Source: Draconibacterium sp.
Lineage (GTDB): Bacteria; Bacteroidota; Bacteroidia; Bacteroidales; Prolixibacteraceae
Direction of reading: 5' to 3'
NCBI GenBank assembly: GCA_027011835.1
Contig: JALUZN010000386.1
Coordinates: 1-6,582 of the forward strand
Length of the DNA stretch: 6,582 bases
The position numbers and the translations under genes were made by a program. The notes under the pieces are model-generated. The model searched no databases. It was not told the origin of the DNA and saw nothing but the letters and a program-made list of their open reading frames with translations. Of the stretch, positions 1 to 6,440 are shown piece after piece (the first letter of the stretch is position 1; every line of letters starts with the position of its first letter).

Positions 1-590
1 GCTTTAACGAAATGCGTGGCGAAAAACTTTACAATACCGTTCTTGTTGCCGAGCAGGGGAAATTGATTGGAACTTACAGCAAAGCGTTTCCGGGTTACAG
101 CTATTTTACACCGGGAAGGAAGTTTCCGGTTTTTGAAAAGGATGGTGTTAAATTTGGTGTAATTATCTGTTCCGATGGAGGTTTTATAGAACCTGCAAGA
201 ATACTTGCGTTGAAAGGGGCATCAATTATATTTGCTCCTCACTACAACTATATTAAACCCAAAAGTTTGATAAACCATTTTAAATTGGTTCGCTCCGACC
301 ATATTGCACGTGCAGTTGAAAATAGTGTCTGGTTTGTGCGAGGTAATAATGTAAATTTAGGAGAAGACAGAGGATTAGAATACGATGGCATTGGATACGG
401 AGACAGCTATATAGTGGATCCACTTGGCGAAATAGTTGTAAAAAGTCAACGTAATGTGGAAACATTAATTTCGTATTCGATTAATACCGAATTTACAATA
501 ACTCTTCCCGGATTAAAAACCCGTTCGGAAATAAGTGCTAAAGAATTAGGCGAAATATTACTGCAAACCGAAAAGGAAATGGAAAAATAA
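1..590 (+). CDS. Carbon-nitrogen hydrolase (nitrilase superfamily), 5'-truncated by the window
   Basis: This is the C-terminal part of a nitrilase-superfamily amidase, enzymes that hydrolyse carbon-nitrogen bonds (amides, nitriles, carbamoyl groups) with a Glu-Lys-Cys triad. The frame is open to the left edge (codons for F-N-E precede the ATG at 12), and the family's first catalytic Glu is not in view, so the true start lies upstream and the Met at 12 is internal. Numbered from that Met, the Lys of YSKAFP (K24) and the Cys of VIICSDGGFIEPAR (C53) fit the catalytic Lys and nucleophile. The run ASIIFAPHYN, then ARAVENSVWFVRGNNV and GDSYIVDPLGEIVV, follow the usual order of the fold. The C-terminal tail after about residue 150 is ordinary in length. 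The exact substrate cannot be read from the sequence. The stop at 588-590 lies 28 bp before the GH31 gene, so co-transcription is likely. Family assignment is firm; function beyond 'amidase-like' is open. Confidence 0.9.
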   Translation, partial: FNEMRGEKLYNTVLVAEQGKLIGTYSKAFPGYSYFTPGRKFPVFEKDGVKFGVIICSDGGFIEPARILALKGASIIFAPHYNYIKPKSLINHFKLVRSDHIARAVENSVWFVRGNNVNLGEDRGLEYDGIGYGDSYIVDPLGEIVVKSQRNVETLISYSINTEFTITLPGLKTRSEISAKELGEILLQTEKEMEK

Positions 591-606
591 AATGATTAGA
601 TAGAAA

Positions 607-614
607 AAGAGGAG
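607..614 (+). promoter_or_regulatory. Shine-Dalgarno-like site of the GH31 gene
   Basis: AAGAGGAG lies 4 nt (TTTT) before the ATG at 619. The purine run contains AGGAG, and it supports this start together with the signal peptide that begins there. The spacing is short. The next start (3212) has only an A-rich leader, so this is the best ribosome site in the window; classical sites are uncommon in Bacteroidota. Confidence 0.55.
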
Positions 615-618
615 TTTT

Positions 619-3006
619 ATGAAACATACAATATTGATTCAAACAATGTTATACTTGCTGATAAGTATAACATTGTTTGCAAAAAACGAATTACAGGAGA
701 ACGATAAAGTTGTATTTCAAAATAAGGATGTTACCTTTTGTTTGTCGGAACAACCTTTTAAAATTATTGTCCGTTCTTTTGACGATAAAGTTATTTTTAG
801 TAGTTCAGAAACACCATCGTTTAAAATAGGTGGAAAATGGATGGCAGTTGAAAAGATAGTTTCAATAAATAACCCATCGAATGACAGAGTTGAGGCGGTA
901 TTAAGATTAACAAATGGTGCATCGGCAAAACTCAAAATTAATCAAAGTTCTCCTACATTTTTTCATGTTGAAATATCGACTGACGAAAAAAATGTTACTG
1001 CTGTTAAAGGTGTAAATACACTTAATCCGGTTGAAGAAATATACGGTTTTGGTGAAACATGGAACGGAAGTGTTGCACAGCGTGGAAAATCGATTGATTT
1101 ATGGGATGTTGGTGGAACGCCCGATGAATGTGCATACATGCCCTATTACGTTTCGACTCAAAACTATGCCTTTTGGTTAGAGTATGGCGGTTTGGTTAAG
1201 TTCGATGTTGGCAAAAGTAATGCAACTGAAATCAGGTGGGAATCAATGGACAGTAAAATAATTTTTAATCTGTTTATCGGAAATAGTGTGGCAGAATCAA
1301 TACAAGGATTTATTAAAAACACAGCCGGCACTCTTGCTAAACCACCCCGCTGGGCTTTTAAACCCTGGGCATGGCTTATGCACGACCCCGATAAACCCGG
1401 TGCCAATATCTCAACATTAAGAGGCCCTCATTTAATTGATATGGTTAATAGGTTTAAAAAGATGGATATTCCGTTGGGAGTAACCTGGATGGAACCGCCG
1501 TGGCAAACCGAACGGACATCGTTTATTGCTAACAAAAAATTTGATTCTGATTTAAAGGGAACCATCCGGAAATTAAACGAAATGGGTGTTAAAACACTGG
1601 CTTGGACAGTTCCATATACTTTAGAGAGTTCTCCAAACTGGCAGGAGGCGTACGATAAAAATTACCTTGTGGGGATACCTGACAAAAGGAAGACTGACAA
1701 AATAAAAATAACACATTCGGGAGAGACCAGAGGGAGAAACTACAATTACATCGATTTTACAAATCCTGATGCTGTAAAATGGTGGCAGTCGGAAATTGAA
1801 AAAGCTCTCGATCTCGGATTTGTCGGTTTTAAACTGGACGATGGACAGGGTTTGCAAAAAGATGCCATTTTATATGGAAATAAACGTGGTGTCGATTTGC
1901 ATAACTCTTATGCTTATTATTATAACAAAGCATTTTACGATTTGCTCAAAAAAAGATTGGGAGATGATTTTTTAATGATTCCACGTGCTGCATTTACCGG
2001 TTCGGGCAGCGTTACAAATTTTAAATGGCCCGGCGATTTAAGTGTCGATTTTGGGAAGAACGGTCTTCCTTCATCGGTCTTTTCTACACTTTCTGCAAGT
2101 TTATCGGGACTGCCATTCTTGTCGACTGATATTGGAGGCTTCGATTGGCTGCCCGCTTCAGAAGAAGTTTGGTTACGTTGGGCGCAGTTTGGAGCCATGT
2201 TACCGGGCATGCAAACCTTAAATATGCCGTGGTGGTATTCCGAAAAAGCACAACAACATTATCGCTATTTATCGTGGTTGCATACCGATTTAATTCCTTA
2301 CTGGCAGAGTTTGGGAAATATGGCAGTTGAAACCGGAACTCCAATTTGCAGACATCTTGTCTGGGACTATCAGGACGACATTGAGACATGGCGTATTGAC
2401 GATGAATTTACCGTTGGTGAATATTTGTTGGTGGCTCCAATTATCGAGCATAATCACACAAGAAAAGTTTATTTCCCTGAAGGCCGATGGTACGATTTCT
2501 GGGATGATTCAAAAATTTATGAGGGTGAGAGTTGGATAACATATAATAAAGGAGGCAAGGACCACCTTTATCGGTTTCCACTCTATGTTCGCGAGGGAGC
2601 AATTATTCCACTTGCTGTGCAGAATGAAGTGTCAGGTTTTGGCTGGAAAGAATCGGCAGATTATATTACAATGGCAATATGGCCCAAACACAATGGCGAA
2701 AGTTCATTCACCCTTCACGATTTAGAAAATCCTGTTGAGTTTAACGTGAGCCAAAAAGATAAAAACATTGTTATCAAGTGGAGCGAATCGAAGAAAGATT
2801 ATCTGCTGCGAATTCATACCGATAAAAACAGTTCGCCCTTAAAAGTACTTTGTGGAAATAATGAAAATGAGCTTCAGTTTTTTAAAACTGTTGAAGAATT
2901 CATAAAATCAAAAAAAGACGGTGTAGTTTATTTAGCAAAGAAAAACAAAGTAATTATTCGTAAAAACAGCGATAAGAATTCGGGATTAGTAAAAATTATG
3001 TTTTAA
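619..3006 (+). CDS. Secreted GH31-family glycoside hydrolase (alpha-glycosidase)
   Basis: A 795-residue retaining glycosidase of family GH31, which cleaves alpha-linked sugars (glucose, xylose, galactose or others) from glycans or glycosides. Residues 1-21 form a Sec signal peptide (hydrophobic 5-20, likely cut after TLFA) with no lipobox Cys, so the protein should be periplasmic or secreted. Residues 30-235 are the N-terminal beta-sandwich, with IYGFGE at 141-146. The TIM barrel starts near PPRWAFKPW (242-250) and runs to about 590. Residues 600-795 hold the C-terminal beta domains, with EYLLVAPII and the YFPEGRWYDFW stretch typical of the family. The nucleophile is D407 in GFKLDDGQ (usual form KxDxGE) and the acid/base is D473 in KWPGD. 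R456 and D504 (STDIGGF) are also conserved. The usual Glu after the nucleophile loop is Q410, and the usual R-x-H motif reads Q532-T-L534, so the sugar in subsite -1 may not be glucose. Length is normal and no frameshift is seen. Family is certain; specificity is unknown. Confidence 0.95.
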   Translation: MKHTILIQTMLYLLISITLFAKNELQENDKVVFQNKDVTFCLSEQPFKIIVRSFDDKVIFSSSETPSFKIGGKWMAVEKIVSINNPSNDRVEAVLRLTNGASAKLKINQSSPTFFHVEISTDEKNVTAVKGVNTLNPVEEIYGFGETWNGSVAQRGKSIDLWDVGGTPDECAYMPYYVSTQNYAFWLEYGGLVKFDVGKSNATEIRWESMDSKIIFNLFIGNSVAESIQGFIKNTAGTLAKPPRWAFKPWAWLMHDPDKPGANISTLRGPHLIDMVNRFKKMDIPLGVTWMEPPWQTERTSFIANKKFDSDLKGTIRKLNEMGVKTLAWTVPYTLESSPNWQEAYDKNYLVGIPDKRKTDKIKITHSGETRGRNYNYIDFTNPDAVKWWQSEIEKALDLGFVGFKLDDGQGLQKDAILYGNKRGVDLHNSYAYYYNKAFYDLLKKRLGDDFLMIPRAAFTGSGSVTNFKWPGDLSVDFGKNGLPSSVFSTLSASLSGLPFLSTDIGGFDWLPASEEVWLRWAQFGAMLPGMQTLNMPWWYSEKAQQHYRYLSWLHTDLIPYWQSLGNMAVETGTPICRHLVWDYQDDIETWRIDDEFTVGEYLLVAPIIEHNHTRKVYFPEGRWYDFWDDSKIYEGESWITYNKGGKDHLYRFPLYVREGAIIPLAVQNEVSGFGWKESADYITMAIWPKHNGESSFTLHDLENPVEFNVSQKDKNIVIKWSESKKDYLLRIHTDKNSSPLKVLCGNNENELQFFKTVEEFIKSKKDGVVYLAKKNKVIIRKNSDKNSGLVKIMF

Positions 3007-3040
3007 ACAATTTCAATAACAAGTTATACCTATTATTTTA

Positions 3041-3150
3041 TAAATTGCGCTGAAAGACATTTTGTAATTTATCCCGAATTTACGTCGGGATTAATGCCGA
3101 TACTCAATTAAAGTGGCTTTAGAAAAGAAATGAGCTAAAGGCGCAATTTA
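3041..3150. repeat. 10-bp perfect inverted repeat in the intergenic gap
   Basis: TAAATTGCGC at 3041-3050 is the exact reverse complement of GCGCAATTTA at 3141-3150, with 90 bp between. The right copy overlaps the loop-proximal part and 3' arm of the long hairpin at 3092-3167, so in RNA the two pairings exclude each other. No clear target-site duplication flanks the pair. Chance is possible in AT-rich DNA, although the GCGC core makes it less likely. Confidence 0.4.
3071..3091. repeat. Small hairpin, 7-bp stem
   Basis: ATCCCGA (3071-3077) and TCGGGAT (3085-3091) form a perfect 7-bp stem around a 7-nt loop. It sits 65 bp after the GH31 stop. It is G+C-rich compared with its surroundings and could mark the end of that transcript. 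No T-run follows (TTAATG), so a classical intrinsic terminator is not supported. Confidence 0.45.
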
Positions 3151-3167
3151 ATTGGTAATCGGTATTA
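3092..3167. repeat. Long imperfect hairpin (76 nt) between the GH31 and esterase genes
   Basis: The arms 3092-3112 and 3147-3167 pair over 21 positions: 17 Watson-Crick, two G-U (3096/3163, 3104/3155) and two adjacent mismatches (3102/3157, 3103/3156). Inside, after a two-A bulge (3145-3146), pairing continues: G3113-C3144, T3114-G3143, G3115-C3142, one G-G mismatch, then a perfect 6-bp stem CTTTAG (3117-3122) with CTAAAG (3135-3140) closing a 12-nt A-rich loop. Nearly the whole segment therefore folds on itself. It ends about 45 bp before the esterase start. It could be a leader structure, a processing or termination signal, an operator-like palindrome, or a small palindromic (REP/MITE-like) repeat. 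The pairing is seen directly; the role is not known. Confidence 0.6.
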
Positions 3168-3177
3168 TTAGCAATAC

Positions 3178-3183
3178 TATAAT
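3178..3183 (+). promoter_or_regulatory. Possible promoter element upstream of the esterase
   Basis: TATAAT lies 28 bp before the ATG at 3212, just outside the long hairpin. The nearest -35-like match, TTGGTA at 3152-3157, is 20 bp away and lies inside the hairpin's 3' arm. Bacteroidota normally use TTTG / TAnnTTTG elements, and no good copy of those is seen here, so this is weak. A promoter in this gap is plausible mainly because of its 205-bp length. Confidence 0.25.
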
Positions 3184-3211
3184 CTTTTTATTAAAGTAAA
3201 AATCATAAAAA

Positions 3212-5299
3212 ATGGAAAAAAGAAAAATCACACGTTTTAATCTCTTAGTAAGTTTATTAAGCTTATATATCGGAGTGCAGGGTTGTACACAAAACTCAAC
3301 ACAAAACTCGACACAAACAGCACATAAAACTACTGATACAGTTGTTGACAAAACGGCAATAACGAATAATCTGAATTATTTAGCTCATAAAATAACTACC
3401 GAAAAGACTGCTCCGGAATCACTTGCTAAACTAAAAAAACAGCGTGCTGAATTAAAAGAAAAAGTTATGGATATGATTGGGCTAAATCCGATGCCGGAAA
3501 AAACCCCGTTAAATGTTAAATATATTGGCGACAAAGTTGATTTGGGAAATTGTTATTTCCAACGCGTTGTGTACGAAAGCCGACCAAAAGTATATGTTGC
3601 AGCACATTTATTCATACCTAAAAATGTAACCTTTCCGGTCCCAGCTATAATCCATGTTCCGGGGCACAGCCGGAGAGATAAATACAGACCACACGCACGA
3701 ACCTATGCTGAAAATGGGTTTGTGGCAATTGAACTGCCCATGGTGGGCGAGGAGGGTAAAATTGGTGCCGGCTGGGATGCTTGTGGCGAACATGGTCAGT
3801 ATCTAGGGCATTTTAATTGGTATAATACCGGATACACTCCAGCAGCACCCACAGTTTGGGATGGTGTCAGAACTGTTGATTTCTTACTTACACTAACCGA
3901 CACTTCGGGTACTAAAATGGTTGATGCAAATAAAATTGGAATGGCAGGATTATCTGGCGGCGCTCCCAGAGTTTTATTTACAGCCATTGCCGACCCGCGC
4001 ATTTCTGTAGCCGTGGCTAACGAAGGAGTAACTACTATTGAATATTACAATAAACCACGCGGTATTAGCAGCACCTGCGACATCCATCTTTTTTACAACT
4101 ATTATGGAATTTCGTATGGAGAACTATTTAGTTTAGTTGCACCGAGGAAACTTATGATTCAAAACGGTACTTTAGATGAATTATACCCCAACCCGATGCC
4201 TGTAATTAATTATTTAAAAACCGTTTACAGTTTGTACGGAGCATCCGATTCATTCGATTATAAAACCTACGAACAAGGACACGGATACAGTACTCCAATT
4301 TGGAATGCAGAAAACGAATGGATGGACAGATGGCTACGAAATGGAAACTCACCCCTAACAATTTACAAAGAGGAATTCGATGCCGAATTAACTTGCTTCC
4401 CCGATGGAGAACCGGATGACATGGCACATGTTGAAACAGTTTTTACGCCCAAAACACCCCACTGGAATATTCAAAATTTAAATGATTTTGAGGTCTATAA
4501 AAAAACATTGATGTCGGCCTTGCAAAGCAAAATAATCCGCACAGCATTTTTGCCCATCAATTCGGAAATGAAAACAACAGAAAAAACAGATGAACGGGGT
4601 TTTATTGTTGAACAGAAACGACTTGGGATGAATGATAATTCAATTGTTCATAATGGTTACTATCTGTATAAACCTGGCAAAAAGCGTAAAACGATTCTCC
4701 TTATTTCAAAGGAAAAAATTAATCTTTCGGAGTTGAAATCGTTGTTTTCTGGCAGTTACCTTCCAAACGGTTTTAATTTATATTGTACCGAAATTACCGG
4801 AACCGGGAATAATCCGTGGCTAACCGATAGTCATTGGAAACTATCTCGATTTGCCGAACTTTGCGGACACACACAGGCTTCGTTACAGATTAACGATATT
4901 CTTGCCGCTATCGATAATATTAAAACTGAAAGTAGTGTCAACTCTTCTCAAATCTATTTGTGGGGCGAAGGCGACCTTGCTGTACCGGTTTTATACAGTG
5001 CCGTTGTAAATGACAAAAATGTTGCCGGAGTGATTTTAGAAAATGCGCCCGATAAACATGAGGGAATTACTCCGGTAATCGAATCGAATTGTAATACTGC
5101 GCTTTTTAATATTCTTAAATATGCTGATATTCCACAAACTGCCGGTTCATTATTTCCAAGAACAATTATTCTATATGGAAAGAAAAAATCAGGTTTCTAC
5201 TGGACGGAAAACATGTATTCAAAATTAAATAAAGAAGATAGTTTTGTTACGATGGATGGAACGGTTAAAAAAGTTCTGGAAGAAATTAATTTAAAGTAA
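3212..5299 (+). CDS. Lipoprotein with tandem alpha/beta-hydrolase domains (acetyl-xylan-esterase/DLH-like)
   Basis: A 695-residue predicted envelope lipoprotein. A basic N-terminus and hydrophobic stretch (11-22) lead to GVQGC, with C25 as the acylated Cys, followed by a T/Q/N/S linker. Residues about 55-380 form an alpha/beta-hydrolase domain of the kind found in acetyl-xylan and other carbohydrate esterases: AIIHVPGHSRRDK (oxyanion region), nucleophile S248 in GLSGG, probable acid D322 in NGTLDELYP, and H357 in EQGHGY. All three lie in the expected order and spacing. Residues about 480-690 look like a second, poorly conserved hydrolase-like fold: TILLIS strand, IYLWGEGDLA (581-590) at the elbow position, and VAGVILENAP. 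It has no GxSxG Ser, so it is probably not catalytic. No acidic run follows C25, so surface export by the Bacteroidota lipoprotein signal is not supported. The likely job is removing ester groups from a glycan or glycoside; peptidase activity is a less likely alternative. The leader lacks a Shine-Dalgarno. The next gene follows after 6 bp. Confidence 0.82.
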   Translation: MEKRKITRFNLLVSLLSLYIGVQGCTQNSTQNSTQTAHKTTDTVVDKTAITNNLNYLAHKITTEKTAPESLAKLKKQRAELKEKVMDMIGLNPMPEKTPLNVKYIGDKVDLGNCYFQRVVYESRPKVYVAAHLFIPKNVTFPVPAIIHVPGHSRRDKYRPHARTYAENGFVAIELPMVGEEGKIGAGWDACGEHGQYLGHFNWYNTGYTPAAPTVWDGVRTVDFLLTLTDTSGTKMVDANKIGMAGLSGGAPRVLFTAIADPRISVAVANEGVTTIEYYNKPRGISSTCDIHLFYNYYGISYGELFSLVAPRKLMIQNGTLDELYPNPMPVINYLKTVYSLYGASDSFDYKTYEQGHGYSTPIWNAENEWMDRWLRNGNSPLTIYKEEFDAELTCFPDGEPDDMAHVETVFTPKTPHWNIQNLNDFEVYKKTLMSALQSKIIRTAFLPINSEMKTTEKTDERGFIVEQKRLGMNDNSIVHNGYYLYKPGKKRKTILLISKEKINLSELKSLFSGSYLPNGFNLYCTEITGTGNNPWLTDSHWKLSRFAELCGHTQASLQINDILAAIDNIKTESSVNSSQIYLWGEGDLAVPVLYSAVVNDKNVAGVILENAPDKHEGITPVIESNCNTALFNILKYADIPQTAGSLFPRTIILYGKKKSGFYWTENMYSKLNKEDSFVTMDGTVKKVLEEINLK
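3287..3310 (+). repeat. 12-bp in-frame tandem duplication after the lipoprotein Cys
   Basis: Two copies of ACACAAAACTC[A/G] stand head to tail, and the first six bases of a third follow (3311-3316). They encode TQNS-TQNS-TQ directly after the acylated Cys of the esterase lipoprotein. This is a flexible tether segment, and copy number could change by slippage without breaking the frame. Confidence 0.75.
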
Positions 5300-5305
5300 G
5301 CAGAT

Positions 5306-6361
5306 ATGAGCAGAAAACTTAAAATAGGAATTATTGGTTGTGGTACAATTGCAGATATTCAGGCTCAGGCAATTATAAAATCGGAGAATGCAGAACTGCA
5401 ATCTGTATTTAGCCGTAACATTGAGAAAGCAAAAAGATGTGGCGAAAAGTACAATGCCAAATGGTTCGATAATTTGAAAAGTTTCATCTCCGACCCCGAT
5501 TTAGATATTGTCTCAATTTGCACGCCAAATGGAAATCATCTTGAATATGGAGAAAAAGCTGCCGTAGCAGGCAAGCATGTTATTGTTGAAAAACCCATTG
5601 AAGTTACGCTTCAGCGCGCCAACAGATTAATAGAAAAATGTAAAGCCAACAATGTAAAGCTGGCGGTTATTTATCAAAGTCGATTTGTTCCCGAAATTCA
5701 AAAGGTTAAACAACAAATTGAGGATAACGAAATAGGCGATATTTTTATGGGCGATGCCTTTATAAAATGGTTTCGCGGTCAAGACTATTATGACAGTGGA
5801 GTTTGGCGTGGCACATTAAAATTAGATGGTGGCGGTGTTCTTATAAATCAGGGAATTCATACAATAGATTTATTACAATGGTTAATGGGAGATGTTGACA
5901 CAATTTACGGGCAAACAGATATTTTTACACATAAAAATATTGAGGGCGAAGATAATGCTGTTGCAGTTTTAAGGTATAAAAATGGCGCAATTGGAGTTAT
6001 TGAAGGTTCAACCTCTGTGCAGCCTGCCCAGTCGCGACGAATAGAACTTCATGGTAAAAAGGGCAGTGTAATTATTGATGATAATAATGTTGAGATTAAA
6101 ATCGAATCTCAACAAAACAGTTGGACAACCGAAGAGAACGAAACAAAATCCAGTGGTGCTTCCAGTCCGCTTGCCGGATTTTCAATTGAGCCGCACAAAA
6201 AGCAATTCGAAGCAATTGTAGATGCAATAAATACAGATTCTACGCCACCGGTTTCGGGCGAGGAGAGCCTAAAATCTCTGGCAGTTGTACTTGCAATTTA
6301 CGAATCTTCAAAATTAAATTCCGTTGTAAGATTAGATGAGTTTATTGAACAAAACTCATAA
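5306..6361 (+). CDS. Gfo/Idh/MocA-family NAD(P)-dependent oxidoreductase
   Basis: A 351-residue dehydrogenase of the Gfo/Idh/MocA family, which oxidises or reduces hydroxyl/keto groups of sugars, inositols and related compounds. The N-terminal Rossmann domain (about 1-120) has the dinucleotide motif GCGTIA at 11-16, CTPNGNH at 72-78 and the family hallmark EKP at 95-97 (K96 is the usual catalytic Lys). The C-terminal alpha/beta domain carries GGGVLINQGIHTID (175-188), giving H185 and D188 as the expected substrate-site pair. There is no signal peptide, so it should act in the cytoplasm, unlike the many Tat-exported members of this family. Length is typical and all key residues are present. 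The ATG is 6 bp after the esterase stop, so translation in one operon is very likely. It probably processes a monosaccharide or glycoside released by the upstream enzymes. A sugar 3-dehydrogenase role is one option, but the substrate and NAD/NADP preference cannot be read here. Confidence 0.93.
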   Translation: MSRKLKIGIIGCGTIADIQAQAIIKSENAELQSVFSRNIEKAKRCGEKYNAKWFDNLKSFISDPDLDIVSICTPNGNHLEYGEKAAVAGKHVIVEKPIEVTLQRANRLIEKCKANNVKLAVIYQSRFVPEIQKVKQQIEDNEIGDIFMGDAFIKWFRGQDYYDSGVWRGTLKLDGGGVLINQGIHTIDLLQWLMGDVDTIYGQTDIFTHKNIEGEDNAVAVLRYKNGAIGVIEGSTSVQPAQSRRIELHGKKGSVIIDDNNVEIKIESQQNSWTTEENETKSSGASSPLAGFSIEPHKKQFEAIVDAINTDSTPPVSGEESLKSLAVVLAIYESSKLNSVVRLDEFIEQNS

Positions 6362-6440
6362 TACAATGTGTTATTTATAAAACTAAAAAATAGCTGAACT
6401 TTATGAATTGACCACCGTAAATAAACTAAACTTTTTAATC

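Noticed and set aside
1935..2389. Open frames on the minus strand inside the GH31 gene (about 90-100 codons)
   Set aside because: They lie entirely within a gene with clear protein-family motifs, show no recognisable domain, and look like antisense shadows.
2145..2539. Two short plus-strand frames inside the GH31 gene
   Set aside because: They are out of frame with conserved GH31 sequence that is unbroken on both sides, so neither a frameshift nor a nested gene is supported.
619..3006. Sulfoquinovosidase (YihQ) identity for the GH31 enzyme
   Set aside because: The barrel spacing is similar, but the Arg-x-x-Trp expected shortly after TSF in sulfoquinovosidases (from memory) is not present, so the name was not used.
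3071..3091. Intrinsic terminator for the GH31 gene
   Set aside because: The 7-bp stem is real but is followed by TTAATG, not a T-run, so it is listed only as a hairpin.
3148..3351. Minus-strand frame of 67 codons spanning the gap and the esterase start
   Set aside because: It overlaps the lipoprotein signal coding region and the hairpin. Its Cys/Val-rich translation is the reverse reading of the ACACAAAACTC repeat.
3212..5299. Frameshifted fusion of two separate esterase genes
   Set aside because: The frame is continuous with no internal start or ribosome site near residue 380-480. Two-part hydrolases of this size occur in the family, so a single protein is the simplest reading.
6362..6440. 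Terminator or promoter between the oxidoreductase and the Tat protein
   Set aside because: No stem of useful length is seen. TTGACC (6408-6413) has no matching -10 at normal spacing, and TAAACTTT (6427-6434) is only a poor match to the Bacteroidota -7 element and too close to the start.
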